Notes under the pieces: model-generated
Told to the model about the DNA's origin: nothing
The model's input: only the letters and a program-made list of their open reading frames with translations
Database searches by the model: none
Part shown: positions 1 to 7,561 of the stretch, one piece after another
How positions within the stretch are numbered: the first letter of the stretch is position 1
Layout: each line of letters starts with the position of its first letter
Assembly (NCBI GenBank): GCA_025526915.1
Contig: JAHLKH010000429.1
Location: 1-12,937 of the forward strand
Source of the DNA: Entophlyctis helioformis
Lineage: Eukaryota > Chytridiomycota > Chytridiomycetes > Chytridiales > Chytriomycetaceae
Direction: 5' to 3'
DNA: 12,937 bases
Made by a program: the position numbers and the translations under genes

Positions 1-869
1 GCAATCTTCTCTGGCCGCATTCCTGGCTGGATGGGAGCAATGCAGTTGTACCATCTGTAAGGATCCTGCCATTCCACAACGTGTTGCAACGTGTGGCGAC
101 GTGTCGCAGTATGCCATGGACGGCATCGTGAATGGTGTCATGTGCTGCTTGTCGCCAATGACTGACAGTCGAGGGGCAGGTATCTGGACAACAACCAGCT
201 CGATGGACCCATTCCCCGATCGCTTGGCAACATGACCAGCCTGTCGTCGCTGTCTCTGAGTGGCAACCGCCTGTCGGGTCGCATCCCGACCTCGTTTGCC
301 AACCTGACGGGTCTTGTCCGACTGTGAGGCTCGCTGGCGGGGATGTGCGATGTGCGGCATGTGCGGCATGTGCGGCATGTGCGGCATGTGACAAGGACGG
401 CTGCTGACGCCATGTGGATCTGGATGCCGCGACAGGCACCTTGAGAACAACCAGCTGTCTGGACCCGTGCCAGAGTTTCTGGGATCGTTTGATGAGCTCG
501 AGGATCTGCGACTGGGCAACAACGGGTTCTCTGGCAAGCTGCCAGCATCACTCGGCAGGGTCGACAAGGCGTTCTTGTGAGTGTGGATGGCGTGTGAATG
601 GCGTGCTGTGAGACGCTCAGCACGGCACAGTTCGCTGATAACGGATGCGATGGGATTGATGGCTGCAGCTACTTTGAGAATAACGCCGGTCTGTATGGAC
701 CGCTGCCAGCAACCTCTTCGTCTCTGAGGAATGCCGAGGAGAGGGCACGCGCGTGTGCATCGCACCTGGCCACACGGGCGACACGTGTAATCTGCCTGCA
801 TGTATGTCGCGCACTGCATACTGCATTGGTGGTGTGTGTGTGTGTGTGTGTACAAGCACCATCGACTGA
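1..869 (+). CDS. Leucine-rich-repeat protein with Cys-rich EGF-like tail (5' end outside window)
   Basis: Four exons are visible: 1-56, 180-323, 436-576 and 669 to about 869. Introns are 123, 112 and 92 nt with donors GTAAGG, GTGAGG and GTGAGT, all phase 2. The spliced reading gives about five plant-type LRRs of about 24 residues, with motifs such as YLDNNQLDGPIP, HLENNQLSGPVP and LGNNGFSGKLP. Each exon starts at the same point of a repeat, just before the L/F-x-x-N-N core. After GPLP near 705-712 the frame must shift by one missing base. It then reads EECRGEGTRVC, APGHTGDTC and further cysteines (CMSRTAYCIGGVC), an EGF-like spacing, to a TGA at 867-869. Such proteins are usually secreted or surface-exposed ligand binders; no signal peptide or anchor is inside the window. 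The last cysteines fall in a GT microsatellite, so the 3' end is uncertain: an intron could begin there. Confidence 0.72.
350..385. repeat. 9-bp tandem repeat in an LRR intron
   Basis: Four perfect copies of ATGTGCGGC run head to tail inside the second visible LRR intron (324-435), with a partial copy just before at 343-349. It looks like ordinary minisatellite growth in a short intron. Confidence 0.9.
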
Positions 870-1178
870 CGTGTCTGTCTGCATGGACGTGATGGACTGT
901 GAAGGTGGCGACGTGACAACCATGACAGCCACATCCACAGCCATGACAGCCACAGCCACCACGACACGCACATGCACAGCAACACCGAGCATCACAATCA
1001 CAAGCGTGGTTAGTATCACAACGACAGTGACAGACACACTCACTGCCACTGCGACCACCCGCATTCGATGTGCCACGGCCTCGCCCACCATCTAAGAGTT
1101 GGCAGAGGGAGGACTTGCGTGATGCATGCATTTACATTTTTACACATTCTACAAATGAAGATATTGGCAGCAGACTGG
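870..1178. other. Low-complexity ACA/CAGCCA-rich stretch after the LRR gene, no supported gene
   Basis: About 300 bases are dominated by ACA, CAGCCA and CATGAC words, preceded by a GT run at 831-851. One forward frame stays open to 1095 and would be Thr-rich; another is His/Asp/Ser-rich (for example HDSHSHHDTHMHS). Either could be the stalk of the LRR protein if an intron starts in the GT run, but the open frames may simply follow from the repeat. I see no clear splice pair and no poly(A) signal. Confidence 0.5.
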
Positions 1179-1223
1179 CGGTTGTGCAATCAGCGGTTGT
1201 GCGATCAACGGCTGTGCAATCAG
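1179..1223. repeat. 15-bp degenerate repeat preceding the minisatellite
   Basis: Three 15-bp units occur at 1179-1193, 1194-1208 and 1209-1223 (CGGTTGTGCAATCAG and close variants). A fourth copy begins at 1224 and merges into the first 28-bp unit. The shared CGGCTGT start suggests the 28-bp minisatellite grew out of this older array. Confidence 0.8.
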
Positions 1224-1473
1224 CGGCTGTGCATGTAGCCGTTGCGTTCAGCGGCTGTTCATGTAGCCGTTGCGTTCAGCGGTGTTCATGTAGCCGTTGC
1301 GTTCAGCGGCTGTTCATGTAGCCGTTGCGTTCAGCGGCTGTTCATGTAGCCGTTGCGTTCAGCGGCTGTTCATGTAGCCGTTGCGTTCAGCGGCTGTTCA
1401 TGTAGCCGTTGCGTTCAGCGGCTGTTCATGTAGCCGTTGCGTTCAGCGGCTGTTCATGTAGCCGTTGCGTTCA
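1223..1473. repeat. 28-bp minisatellite, nine units
   Basis: Nine head-to-tail copies begin GCGGCTGTTCATGTAGCC and end GTTGCGTTCA. Units start at 1223, 1251, 1279, 1306, 1334, 1362, 1390, 1418 and 1446. Unit 1 has one substitution (TGTGC instead of TGTTC). Unit 3 is 27 bp, lacking one C. Units 4 to 9 look identical. A decayed partial copy follows at 1474-1490. There are no spacers between units, so this is not a CRISPR array. Confidence 0.95.
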
Positions 1474-1549
1474 GCAGCTGTTTCTGTCTCAATGGATGTG
1501 AATGGCAGCCATGAAATTATTGTACATGGGGCGACAACTGCACAAGGAA

Positions 1550-1621
1550 GCCTCCTTAGCTCAGCTGGGAGAGCGTTAGACTGAAGATCTAAATGTCCGG
1601 TGTTCAATCCACCGAGGGGCA
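1550..1621 (+). tRNA. tRNA-Phe (anticodon GAA), acceptor stem one base short
   Basis: The cloverleaf is clear. The D arm pairs GCTC with GAGC. The anticodon stem pairs TTAGA with TCTAA around loop CTGAAGA (GAA at 1583-1585), and the T arm pairs CGGTG with CACCG around TTCAATC. A-box (TAGCTCAGCTGG) and B-box (GTTCAATCC) promoter elements are present, and a TTTT Pol III terminator lies at 1627-1630. There is no intron. The 5' acceptor strand is seven bases (GCCTCCT) but the 3' strand before discriminator A is only six (AGGGGC), leaving one base unpaired. The missing base would be a G in a G run. The gene is either miscalled in sequence or slightly decayed. Confidence 0.88.
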
Positions 1622-1626
1622 TCCTC

Positions 1627-1630
1627 TTTT
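1627..1630 (+). terminator. Pol III terminator of tRNA-Phe
   Basis: A run of four T lies six bases after the tRNA 3' end, the usual RNA polymerase III stop signal. Confidence 0.75.
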
Positions 1631-1657
1631 GCCCGCTATCTCATTTTTGCCACTCGC

Positions 1658-1688
<31 letters not shown>

Positions 1689-1760
1689 CACCACACACAC
1701 CACACACACACACACAACACACACACCACAACACACACACTCTCTCTCTCTCTCTCTCTC
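1658..1760. repeat. Compound CA/CT microsatellite
   Basis: An interrupted (CA)n tract runs from about 1658 to 1740 and passes directly into a (TC)n tract to about 1760. Open frames crossing it (His/Thr-rich forward, Val/Cys-rich reverse) are products of the repeat, not genes. Confidence 0.95.
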
Positions 1761-1825
1761 GCTGCATCTGCTCGCCACGCCATCAACGCCAACCTGCTCG
1801 CCCCAGCCCACCCGTTTGGTGACGT

Positions 1826-2071
1826 TCATGCTGCATCATGTGCGGCGAGGATCTGGGAAGCACGCTGGAGATTGCGCACTTTGCGCTCGAGTGCACAGAG
1901 GAGCGGATCGTGGCTATCCGCACAGCGCATGGGCAGCGTGGCTTGGACGCACGGTTCGCAGCAGCACGTGCCATTGCAACGCATGAGAATGTGGACACCC
2001 AAGATACGCGGCATCTTGTACATATTGTTTGACGTGGTGATCTTGGCGTGGGCTGGTCCTTGGTGGGACAT
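1826..2071 (-). CDS. Possible small Cys-rich protein, 81 aa, unrecognised
   Basis: An ATG-initiated frame of 81 codons ends in TGA. Third codon positions look mostly G or C, as in the real genes here. It holds a Cys cluster (GTCCCEPC) and an Arg/Lys/Leu-rich C-terminal part. A TATA-like element lies about 110 bases upstream on the same strand (2181-2188). Against it, I recognise no domain. Overlapping forward frames (1838-2032, 64 aa; and one from about 1983 to 2189) are equally uninterrupted, and the 5' flank is a diverged repeat shared with 4200-4279. Treat as a weak candidate. Confidence 0.22.
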   Translation of the reverse strand: MSHQGPAHAKITTSNNMYKMPRILGVHILMRCNGTCCCEPCVQATLPMRCADSHDPLLCALERKVRNLQRASQILAAHDAA

Positions 2072-2093
2072 GGGGCGTGCTATGCGAGCACTT

Positions 2094-2176
2094 GGAATGA
2101 AGCCTTCGTATCAGCTGCTGCATAACCACAGCACGGTGCCTCATTACTGTCTGATAGCATGCGGTGTAATAGACAG
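2094..2176. repeat. Diverged dispersed repeat, copy 1
   Basis: This segment aligns, in the same orientation and with small gaps, to 4200-4279. Shared blocks are GGAATGAA, CGTAT, CTGCTGC, GCACGGTGC, TTACTGT, ATGCG and ATAGACA. In the second place it sits immediately upstream of the rolling-stone-like gene, so it may be a duplicated 5' flank or a fragment of an old element. Confidence 0.6.
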
Positions 2177-2180
2177 TTGG

Positions 2181-2188
2181 TATTTATA
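2181..2188 (-). promoter_or_regulatory. TATA-box-like element
   Basis: Read on the minus strand this is TATAAATA in the context CTTATAAATACC, a good TATA consensus. It is about 70 bases past the zinc-finger stop codon and upstream of the weak 81-aa candidate. Function is not shown by sequence alone. Confidence 0.35.
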
Positions 2189-2260
2189 AGAAACGTATGC
2201 ATAAGTAGTAAGGTTGGATTGCTTTGGATCATGCCGGCGACGTTGCACACAGGGCAAGAG

Positions 2261-2841
2261 TCAACAGGCCATCGAATGGTATCGGAGATGCGGGCGGTGT
2301 TGCTTCTTGTTGCAAGCCGCCGTGGGAGGTGGGATCAGTCGTGGTCCAGACCAGCTGCGACGACTGCATGATGATTCAGAGAGTGGCGGGGACGGCAGCG
2401 GCTGTGGCAGCGGCTGTGGCGACATGGACGAGGACGACGACATGCTCTCGGACGACGACTCGGACATCAGATCGCCAGCATCCAGCGAGTCGTGGACCTT
2501 GACGTGTCGCCGCATGGCATCGGCACGGGCAAACCCCTTGTGGCAGGTGAGCAGTTGAAGGGCTTTGTGCCAGAGTGCGTCAGGCTGTGGCGGGACAGGT
2601 GCTCGACCCGCTGGAAGGACGACGGACACTGCGGGCAGGCGTGCTTGCGGGGAGTCTTGACAGCCGCCTTGCGCACGGCCGACTTTGCTGTTGATGCCGA
2701 TGCCGATGCCGACGCTGTGGATGCAAGGGAGGACGGCAGCGCAGCGAGCAGAACGGCAGCGCCGAGCTCCGAGACGGCGGCAGACTGGCGCATGGTGGCT
2801 GGCAGGAGCGGACGCAGCGGTCGTTGGGTCAGCGACGGCAT
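2261..2841 (-). CDS. Two-finger C2H2 zinc-finger protein with one-base frame break
   Basis: Starting at the ATG at 2841 (MPSLTQRP), the protein has an Ala/Ser-rich N-terminal part, then a basic stretch (KTPRKHA) and a classic finger, C-x2-C-x12-H-x3-H, in CPQCPSSFQRVEHLSRHSLTH. A TGEKP-like linker (SGTKPF) follows. The second finger starts FNC, but only five bases (2546-2550) separate its two Cys codons instead of six. The next frame supplies the rest (CHKGFARADAMRRHVKVH), then a Ser-rich acidic tract, Pro/Ser repeats and a TGA at 2261. With one base added the gene is 193 aa without introns. Such proteins are normally nuclear DNA-binding regulators. An upstream in-frame ATG at 3069 would add about 76 low-quality residues and is not preferred. 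Confidence 0.75.
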
Positions 2842-3260
2842 GTGTGTGGTTGCGGCTGTGGGTTGCGGCCTTGCGTGTCGGTTGGTTTGTCGGTGGCCGT
2901 CTGGCTGCTCAATGAACCTGCACGCCATCGTCAGCGTTGGTTGCCGTGACGGTGGTGAGCACGCCATCACCGAGCCCATGACGCCATCGGATTCCCCGCA
3001 AACGCAATCGCCGTCACGTGCCCAACCAGGCAGCGATCTGCATTGTGCACGGTTGGCGGACAAGGGCATCCTCGTGCTGGCCGCTTGGCTGGCTGCTTGG
3101 CAGGTGCTTTGCAGGCGTGTCTCAAGGCTGGCGCTCCTGCCAGCTTGAAGGAGTCAAGCATACGATCATCATCGGCGTCATCATCGTTGCTGCCAGCCGA
3201 ATCAACACGATCCACCAATGGTCTTCATTCACATACACTTGTTGGAGCTGCATCCACAAC
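2842..3260. other. Intergenic region between zinc-finger and rolling-stone-like genes
   Basis: About 420 bases hold the 3' flank of the rolling-stone-like gene and the likely 5' flank of the zinc-finger gene, both on the minus strand. Open frames occur on both strands, but none has recognisable domains. I see no AATAAA and no clear TATA box. Confidence 0.5.
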
Positions 3261-4199
3261 TCAGGCGATCGTGTCGCTCGTCTGGGTTTGCGGCTCGTCA
3301 TCGGCTCCATAGAGCTTCTTGTCGGCTTCAATGGCCGACTTGAGGATCCAGTTGCGCAGCAGGCCGAGAGCCCAGACGAACAGATACATGGTCGAGAAGA
3401 ATGCAAGAAAGGCGATCGACGCAATGGCCGACTTTCCAGGAGTGTTCTTGACGTCGAGGAGCTCGTCAAAGAACGGGGTACGGGAACGGCACGGAAAAGG
3501 CGTAGTGGAGGATCCATGAATACACCGTGTACATGACCACGGTCACGATCATGTATCCAATGTGCGACAGCGGGAGTGGCAGCTTGCCCAGAAACAGCTC
3601 GACGAGCGTCTGCACAAAGTTGAGCACATGCGGCGACACCACAAAGAAGAGGCTGGCGAAAGAGTCTGAGAACTCTGCGATGGCACCGCGAAGAAGCAGC
3701 CAGAAGATGACCAGCACGACGAGTGCGATGGACTGTGTCGATGCGTAAAAGTACTGCACGAGGATGCGCACGCCCGACGACACGTGGTCCTTTGGGTCAC
3801 GCGACCAGAACAGCAGCGACAGTGTCGACATAATGGTGAAGTACAAGGCGATGCCCATCCAGGAGAGAATGCTGATCGCAGCCAGACCGTCAGCTGCACA
3901 GCTGGAGCAGATTTGGATCGGCACCAACACACACAGATGCAGCACAGCAGACTTACGTCAGGAAGCGGTACAGGTCGATGCCGTTGATGGGCAAACGCCA
4001 GACCAGGAACGACCAGCTGCATCAAGGGCATGCAGTGTGCACAGTCAGTCCAAGCCAGTTCTGTTGAAGATGGACGCTTGTAACACAAGAGGCTTTGCAC
4101 CAGCAAACGGTCGCACAGACAGAGGCTGGCTGGTCTGACCTGTAGATGGCAAAGACGAGGCGGAGCGGCGGAATAAGCACTGCCGATGGAGCGTGCCAT
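3261..4199 (-). CDS. Rolling-stone / FAR-17a-AIG1-like multi-pass membrane protein
   Basis: Exons on the minus strand are 4199-4140 (start tentative), 4016-3957 and 3871-3261. Introns are 123 and 85 nt with donors GTCAGA and GTAAGT. The spliced protein reads PPLRLVFAIYSWSFLVWRLP, then YRFLTILSWMGIALYFT, QSIALVVLVIFWLLLR and SPHVLNFVQTLVELFLGKLP. It ends YSWILHY, FPYP and FFDELLD followed by a last hydrophobic segment and a polar tail (stop TGA 3261-3263). The order Arg-Tyr, FLT-W, FW-LL, H-x-LN, L-E-L and YP-F-D resembles rolling-stone proteins and, more distantly, AIG1-type membrane hydrolases. One extra base in GGGG at 3475-3478 breaks the frame between FPYP and FFDEL. The first exon has no in-frame ATG; the ATG at 4199 works only if another extra base is present. 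Length is then about 242 aa. Confidence 0.6.
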
Positions 4200-4279
4200 G
4201 GAATGAATGCGTATCTGCTGCTTCACAAGCAACGCACGGTGCTTTTTACTGTATGAAACTATGCGATAAAATAGACAAG
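4200..4279. repeat. Diverged dispersed repeat, copy 2 (5' flank of rolling-stone-like gene)
   Basis: Partner of 2094-2176 in the same orientation. It fills nearly the whole gap between the stop of MBOAT A (4292) and the putative start of the rolling-stone-like gene (4199), so it must contain that gene's promoter or 5' leader if the two are transcribed separately. Confidence 0.6.
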
Positions 4280-4291
4280 TAGCAGCACATA

Positions 4292-6160
4292 TCACATAGC
4301 TTTGGCAGACGCCTTGGCACGCAGCTTTGGTTGTCCCATTGCCATTCACGCTGCCATTCACGCTGCCATCCATGCTGCCATTGCCACTGGAGACTCCTGT
4401 CGCCTTGACAACCGTGGCGGTCCTGTCCTCGCTCTTGGCTGGTTTCTCAGTCTTCTTGAGGCCGAAACTGCGTCCGATCAGCTTGCCAACCCCGAGCACA
4501 TCGAGGACGACAATGGCGGCGATGCAAAGAAGGTGACCGGCAAAGTACACGGAGCGCCAGGCAGCAAACGTGGCGTCTGCCCGCCGCACTGGGAACGCCA
4601 TGAAGATGTAGTTGAACGTGTAGTGCGTGACAATGAGACCGGCAATGTCATAGAGGCGCTTGTACGGGAGGAGCGGCGAGCCTAACGTGACAAACAGCGG
4701 GCGGAATGCTCTGCGTGCGGATCTGGCTGCAATGGTGCACAGTGCAAGTGACAGGAAGGACAAGTAGTATCCGGCTGTCAAGAGAAGGCAATATCGTCAG
4801 ATTAGCGCTTTTGAAGGTTTCGTCACGAGCCACGAGGCGTGACGTACGGTAGAATCCATGCCACAGGGCCGATGTAAAGTTGGTGATGACCGTCGACATG
4901 GCATTGGGCTTGACACCGGGCGGCGTGACGCGGTAGTAGACATATCTCCGCAGCCAGTTGGCTGTCTTGATGTTCCACGCATCCACTAACTCCTTGGGCG
5001 ACTGGGCCGACTCGATGCCCACGCGTCAATGTTCTCCAGACGGTTAAACTTGGGCTTGCCTGTGCGAGGATCGATGCCGTCGTAACCAATGCCGACAAGG
5101 ATGCCGGCCGCCTCGGCAATCTTCCAGGCAGCACCGAGCTTGGTGCGCAAGTAGATGAGCGAGAGGTGGAGATAGAGGGAGCGATACCAGAACGACTGGA
5201 ACTGGGATAATCCGAGGGGCGAGGTGAAGAGCGAGACGGAAAAGTGGTGGTCGATGAGGGCAGACACGGAAAAGAGCAGGATGCCGATCGCAAAGCGCTT
5301 GAAAGCAGGCCGGATCGTGGACGGGATCTTGTTGTACGGATGCTATGGTTTGATGGGGGTTGCATGCCATCGCGTTGAGCGTCAGTGCGAGCGACTGCAG
5401 AGATGGATCTGACTGTGGCGGTGGCGGTGGAGAGCCAGACGTACCAAGCGACGGACAAAGTCGTGGTAGTGACGATACTCGAACGCAGGGCCGATCCACA
5501 CGCTGGCAAAGAAGAGCACAAAGCCAAAGAACTCGAGGACGCTCGGGTACTTTTTGATGATGAACGGCTTCATCTCGGGATGCACTTCCTGTCGTTGGAT
5601 TCAGGGCGGACGCCACCAGAGCGCTCCATGGTCAGCCGGTTGAATGCGTCATGCGAGTGACTGGGCCAGCATGGATGGGCAGGCATGGATGGACAGGCAG
5701 ACAGGCAGAGAGGGCTCACCTTGTCAGAGCGGGTGCCGTCATGGACCGCCCAGGCAAACGACGTCAAGCGAATGACGAGCACCATGAGCGCCGGCGACAC
5801 ATCCAAGTACATGACGGTCTTTGGGCCGGAGCCGTACTGGGCCTCAAGCTGCACGACGCACAGGTGCACCATCGTGCCGGCAAACACGGCAATGGGCGTC
5901 CACCGGGAGCGGGGCAGGTAGCGGACAAGCCAGTAGACGGCGAGCGCCGGGACGAGCAGGTGCAGGAGTCCCTCTGCGCCAAAGAGCCACAGCGAGAGAA
6001 GCGATGTGGTGGTGATGGAGAAGACGTGCTGCAGCGAGCGCGAGCGGGCCGGGATGAGGCGGTAGAGGGCGGCGAGCGGGAAGGCGGAGAGCACGCACAC
6101 GGTGATGGTGAGCATCTCCTTGGAGATGCCGATGGCCTCGGAGGCTGCCACGATGTCCAT
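4292..6160 (-). CDS. MBOAT lysophospholipid acyltransferase A (ALE1/LPLAT-like)
   Basis: Exons on the minus strand are 6160-5720 (441 nt), 5588-5445 (144 nt), 5342-4848 and 4774-4292; introns are 131, 102 and 73 nt. The start MDIVAASEAIG lies in an AGGATGG context. Several hydrophobic helices are followed by EVHPEMKPFIIKKYP, WKIAEAAGILVGIGYDGIDP, NWLRRYVYYRV and the signature ITNFTSALWHGFYPGYYLSF, whose WHG histidine is the MBOAT catalytic residue. Known relatives are ER multi-pass enzymes that re-acylate lysophospholipids with acyl-CoA (Lands cycle). Two frame breaks occur: one base missing near 5022-5025 (after ENID) and one extra in CCC at 4335-4337. With both corrected, exon phases fit exactly and the protein is 520 aa, close to MBOAT2-size enzymes. 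The C-terminus is Asn/Gly/Ser-rich, then a lysine-rich tail. It is a paralogue of the gene at 7562-9796. Confidence 0.9.
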
Positions 6161-6660
6161 CCTGAGCTGGGGCCTCTCTCTTGTGAGCGTGCGTGTGTTG
6201 GCGAGCGTGCGTGCGAGAGCGGCTGTTTGCAACACGGAGGCAAAGTTGTGCCGCACCCGCACCCGCACCCGCACGGCGCGACAGGCTGGCCGATGCCGAG
6301 GCTCAGCCCGCCGTGTGCAGGCCGGACGCGGGCAAGGGCCGTGCACTCGACCATCTGCTGGCATGTCGTGCCTGTCGTGCCTGTCGTGCCTGTCGTGCCT
6401 GTCGTGGCCTGTCGTGCCTGTCGTGCCTGTCTGGCCGGCCTGCCCGACGATCGTCCACCGCCCAGCCACGACGCCACCACACGACGCCCGGCCTCTGTGA
6501 TGACGCTGACTGGCTGGTCGAGTTACGTGACTGGCTGAAACACGTTGTGCTTGGCTGGCCAACCACCACGTGTTTCACGGCCACACAGCCACAGCCCTAC
6601 AAAATGCGGCAGGCGTGGGGAGTCGGCTTGCTCCAATCCGCCTCATCCACACCGTCCGCC
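6161..6660. promoter_or_regulatory. Divergent promoter region between MBOAT A and LOR genes
   Basis: Five hundred bases separate two head-to-head start codons. It holds four (CCGCAC) units at 6251-6274, the 9-bp repeat at 6364-6427 and a CACGTG E-box palindrome at 6568-6573. I see no strong TATA box for either gene. An ATG at 6604 is in frame with the LOR gene but in a weaker context than 6661. Long frames across this region follow from its high G+C. Confidence 0.5.
6364..6427. repeat. 9-bp tandem repeat (TGTCGTGCC)n in the divergent promoter
   Basis: Seven units run head to tail. All are TGTCGTGCC except the fifth, which is 10 bp (TGTCGTGGCC). A degenerate eighth unit, TGTCTGGCC, follows at 6428-6436. 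Confidence 0.9.
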
Positions 6661-7284
6661 ATGGGCCAAGCACAGTCGTCTCCCTCGCAGCTCGTCAGCC
6701 CGCCCGTTCCCGTTATCCTGAACGACCCTCGCTTCGCTCTGCAGCAGCCCGTCACCCTGCGTCTCAAGGGCGGCTGGTTCCGCGAGGAGTCGTTCAGCAT
6801 CAACGACCTCAACGGCATCCCCTACTTCAAGGTCGCCCACAAGTTCTTCTCGCTCAAGGACAAGAAGACGCTCTTTGACGTCAACGGCACCGCTGTCTAC
6901 AACCTCAAAAAGGCCATGTTCAGCATGCCGCAGCGCTACACCATCTTTGCCGGCTCGGACTCGGCCGCCGAGGTGGCGGAGATCGTCGCAAAGTTCCGTT
7001 TTGCCGCCATTGACCTCAAGTCGACCTTCACCAACAAGACCGACGGCAAGCAGACGACCTTTTACCTCAACATGCCCGCCATGTCCTTTACCGGCAACGT
7101 CTTTATGGGCAAGCCCAACGCCGGCGGCATCCCTGTGGCCTACATTGACCGCCCGCCCTTTAGTGCTCGCAACTTCTTTGGCACCTCCGAGTACCATGTG
7201 ACGATCATGCCCGGCGCTGACATCGCGCTCGTGCTGCTGCTCTGCATCGCCCTCGAGGAGGAGCGCGAAGACCGCAAGGAATAG
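6661..7284 (+). CDS. LURP-one-related (LOR, tubby-C2-like) protein, predicted N-myristoylated
   Basis: A single uninterrupted exon of 207 codons starts at a good context (CCGCCATGG) and ends in TAG. The sequence shows the LOR pattern. Strands include TLRLKGGWFREESFSINDLN with G-IPYFKV, then TLFDVNGTAVYNLKK and RYTIFAG, a divergent middle, SFTGNVFMGKPNAGGIPVAYID, and the closing YHVTIMPGADIALVLLLCIALEEE. This family (DUF567) shares the beta-barrel-around-a-helix fold of tubby and phospholipid scramblases; plant members act in defence, while roles elsewhere are mostly unknown. The N-terminus MGQAQSS fits the N-myristoylation rule (Gly2, small residue at 6), suggesting membrane attachment. The in-frame ATG at 6604 would remove that motif; 6661 is preferred. 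No frame break. It is divergent from MBOAT A and convergent with MBOAT B. Confidence 0.88.
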   Translation: MGQAQSSPSQLVSPPVPVILNDPRFALQQPVTLRLKGGWFREESFSINDLNGIPYFKVAHKFFSLKDKKTLFDVNGTAVYNLKKAMFSMPQRYTIFAGSDSAAEVAEIVAKFRFAAIDLKSTFTNKTDGKQTTFYLNMPAMSFTGNVFMGKPNAGGIPVAYIDRPPFSARNFFGTSEYHVTIMPGADIALVLLLCIALEEEREDRKE

Positions 7285-7561
7285 TCGGTCGACCCTCTGT
7301 CTGTCCGTCTGTCTGTCCGTCGATCGGCATCCATCCATCCATCCATCAACCCAAGCCTCATCGTGTGATCTTTTGCAATAATCTCGTTTCGTTTTTTGGC
7401 AAATAAACTGGCCATGCTTTGTAAAACAGCCTGGTTCATCACCGCACGTGTGGCCGTCAACCAGCCAAGGCGACATCTCCTGCAGCCACAAGCACGATTC
7501 CCATAATATTGTTCATTGGTGTTTGGTGTTTGGTGTGATTTAGTAGTGTTGGCAGCAGACC
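7285..7561. other. Convergent 3' region of LOR and MBOAT B
   Basis: The 277 bases hold CTGTC/CCGTC words (about 7298-7322), a (CATC)n run at 7328-7347 and the LOR poly(A) signal. No clear AATAAA is seen on the minus strand for MBOAT B, so the two transcripts may overlap at their 3' ends. Confidence 0.5.
7402..7407 (+). promoter_or_regulatory. Poly(A) signal AATAAA of the LOR gene
   Basis: A canonical AATAAA lies about 118 bases after the LOR stop codon, in a T-rich local context. Confidence 0.7.

Noticed and set aside
598..1095. Thr-rich plus-strand open frame
   Set aside because: It overlaps an LRR intron and exon in a poor frame and follows ACA repeats; the Cys-rich frame is a better continuation of the LRR gene.
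1223..1473. CRISPR-like array of 28-bp repeats
   Set aside because: The copies are directly adjacent with no spacers, and the genome is eukaryotic; it is a minisatellite.
4292..4781. Uncorrected MBOAT A reading running on to 3549
   Set aside because: It would read through the next gene's leader and exons in the wrong frame; the one-base correction gives a lysine-rich tail and a stop at 4292.
2261..5027. Programmed ribosomal frameshifting as a common mechanism
   Set aside because: The break sites share no slippery motif, shifts occur in both directions, and the tRNA is affected too.
6643..7491. Long minus-strand open frame opposite LOR
   Set aside because: It is the antisense of a G/C-third-position gene with clear LOR motifs; its own sequence shows no domain.
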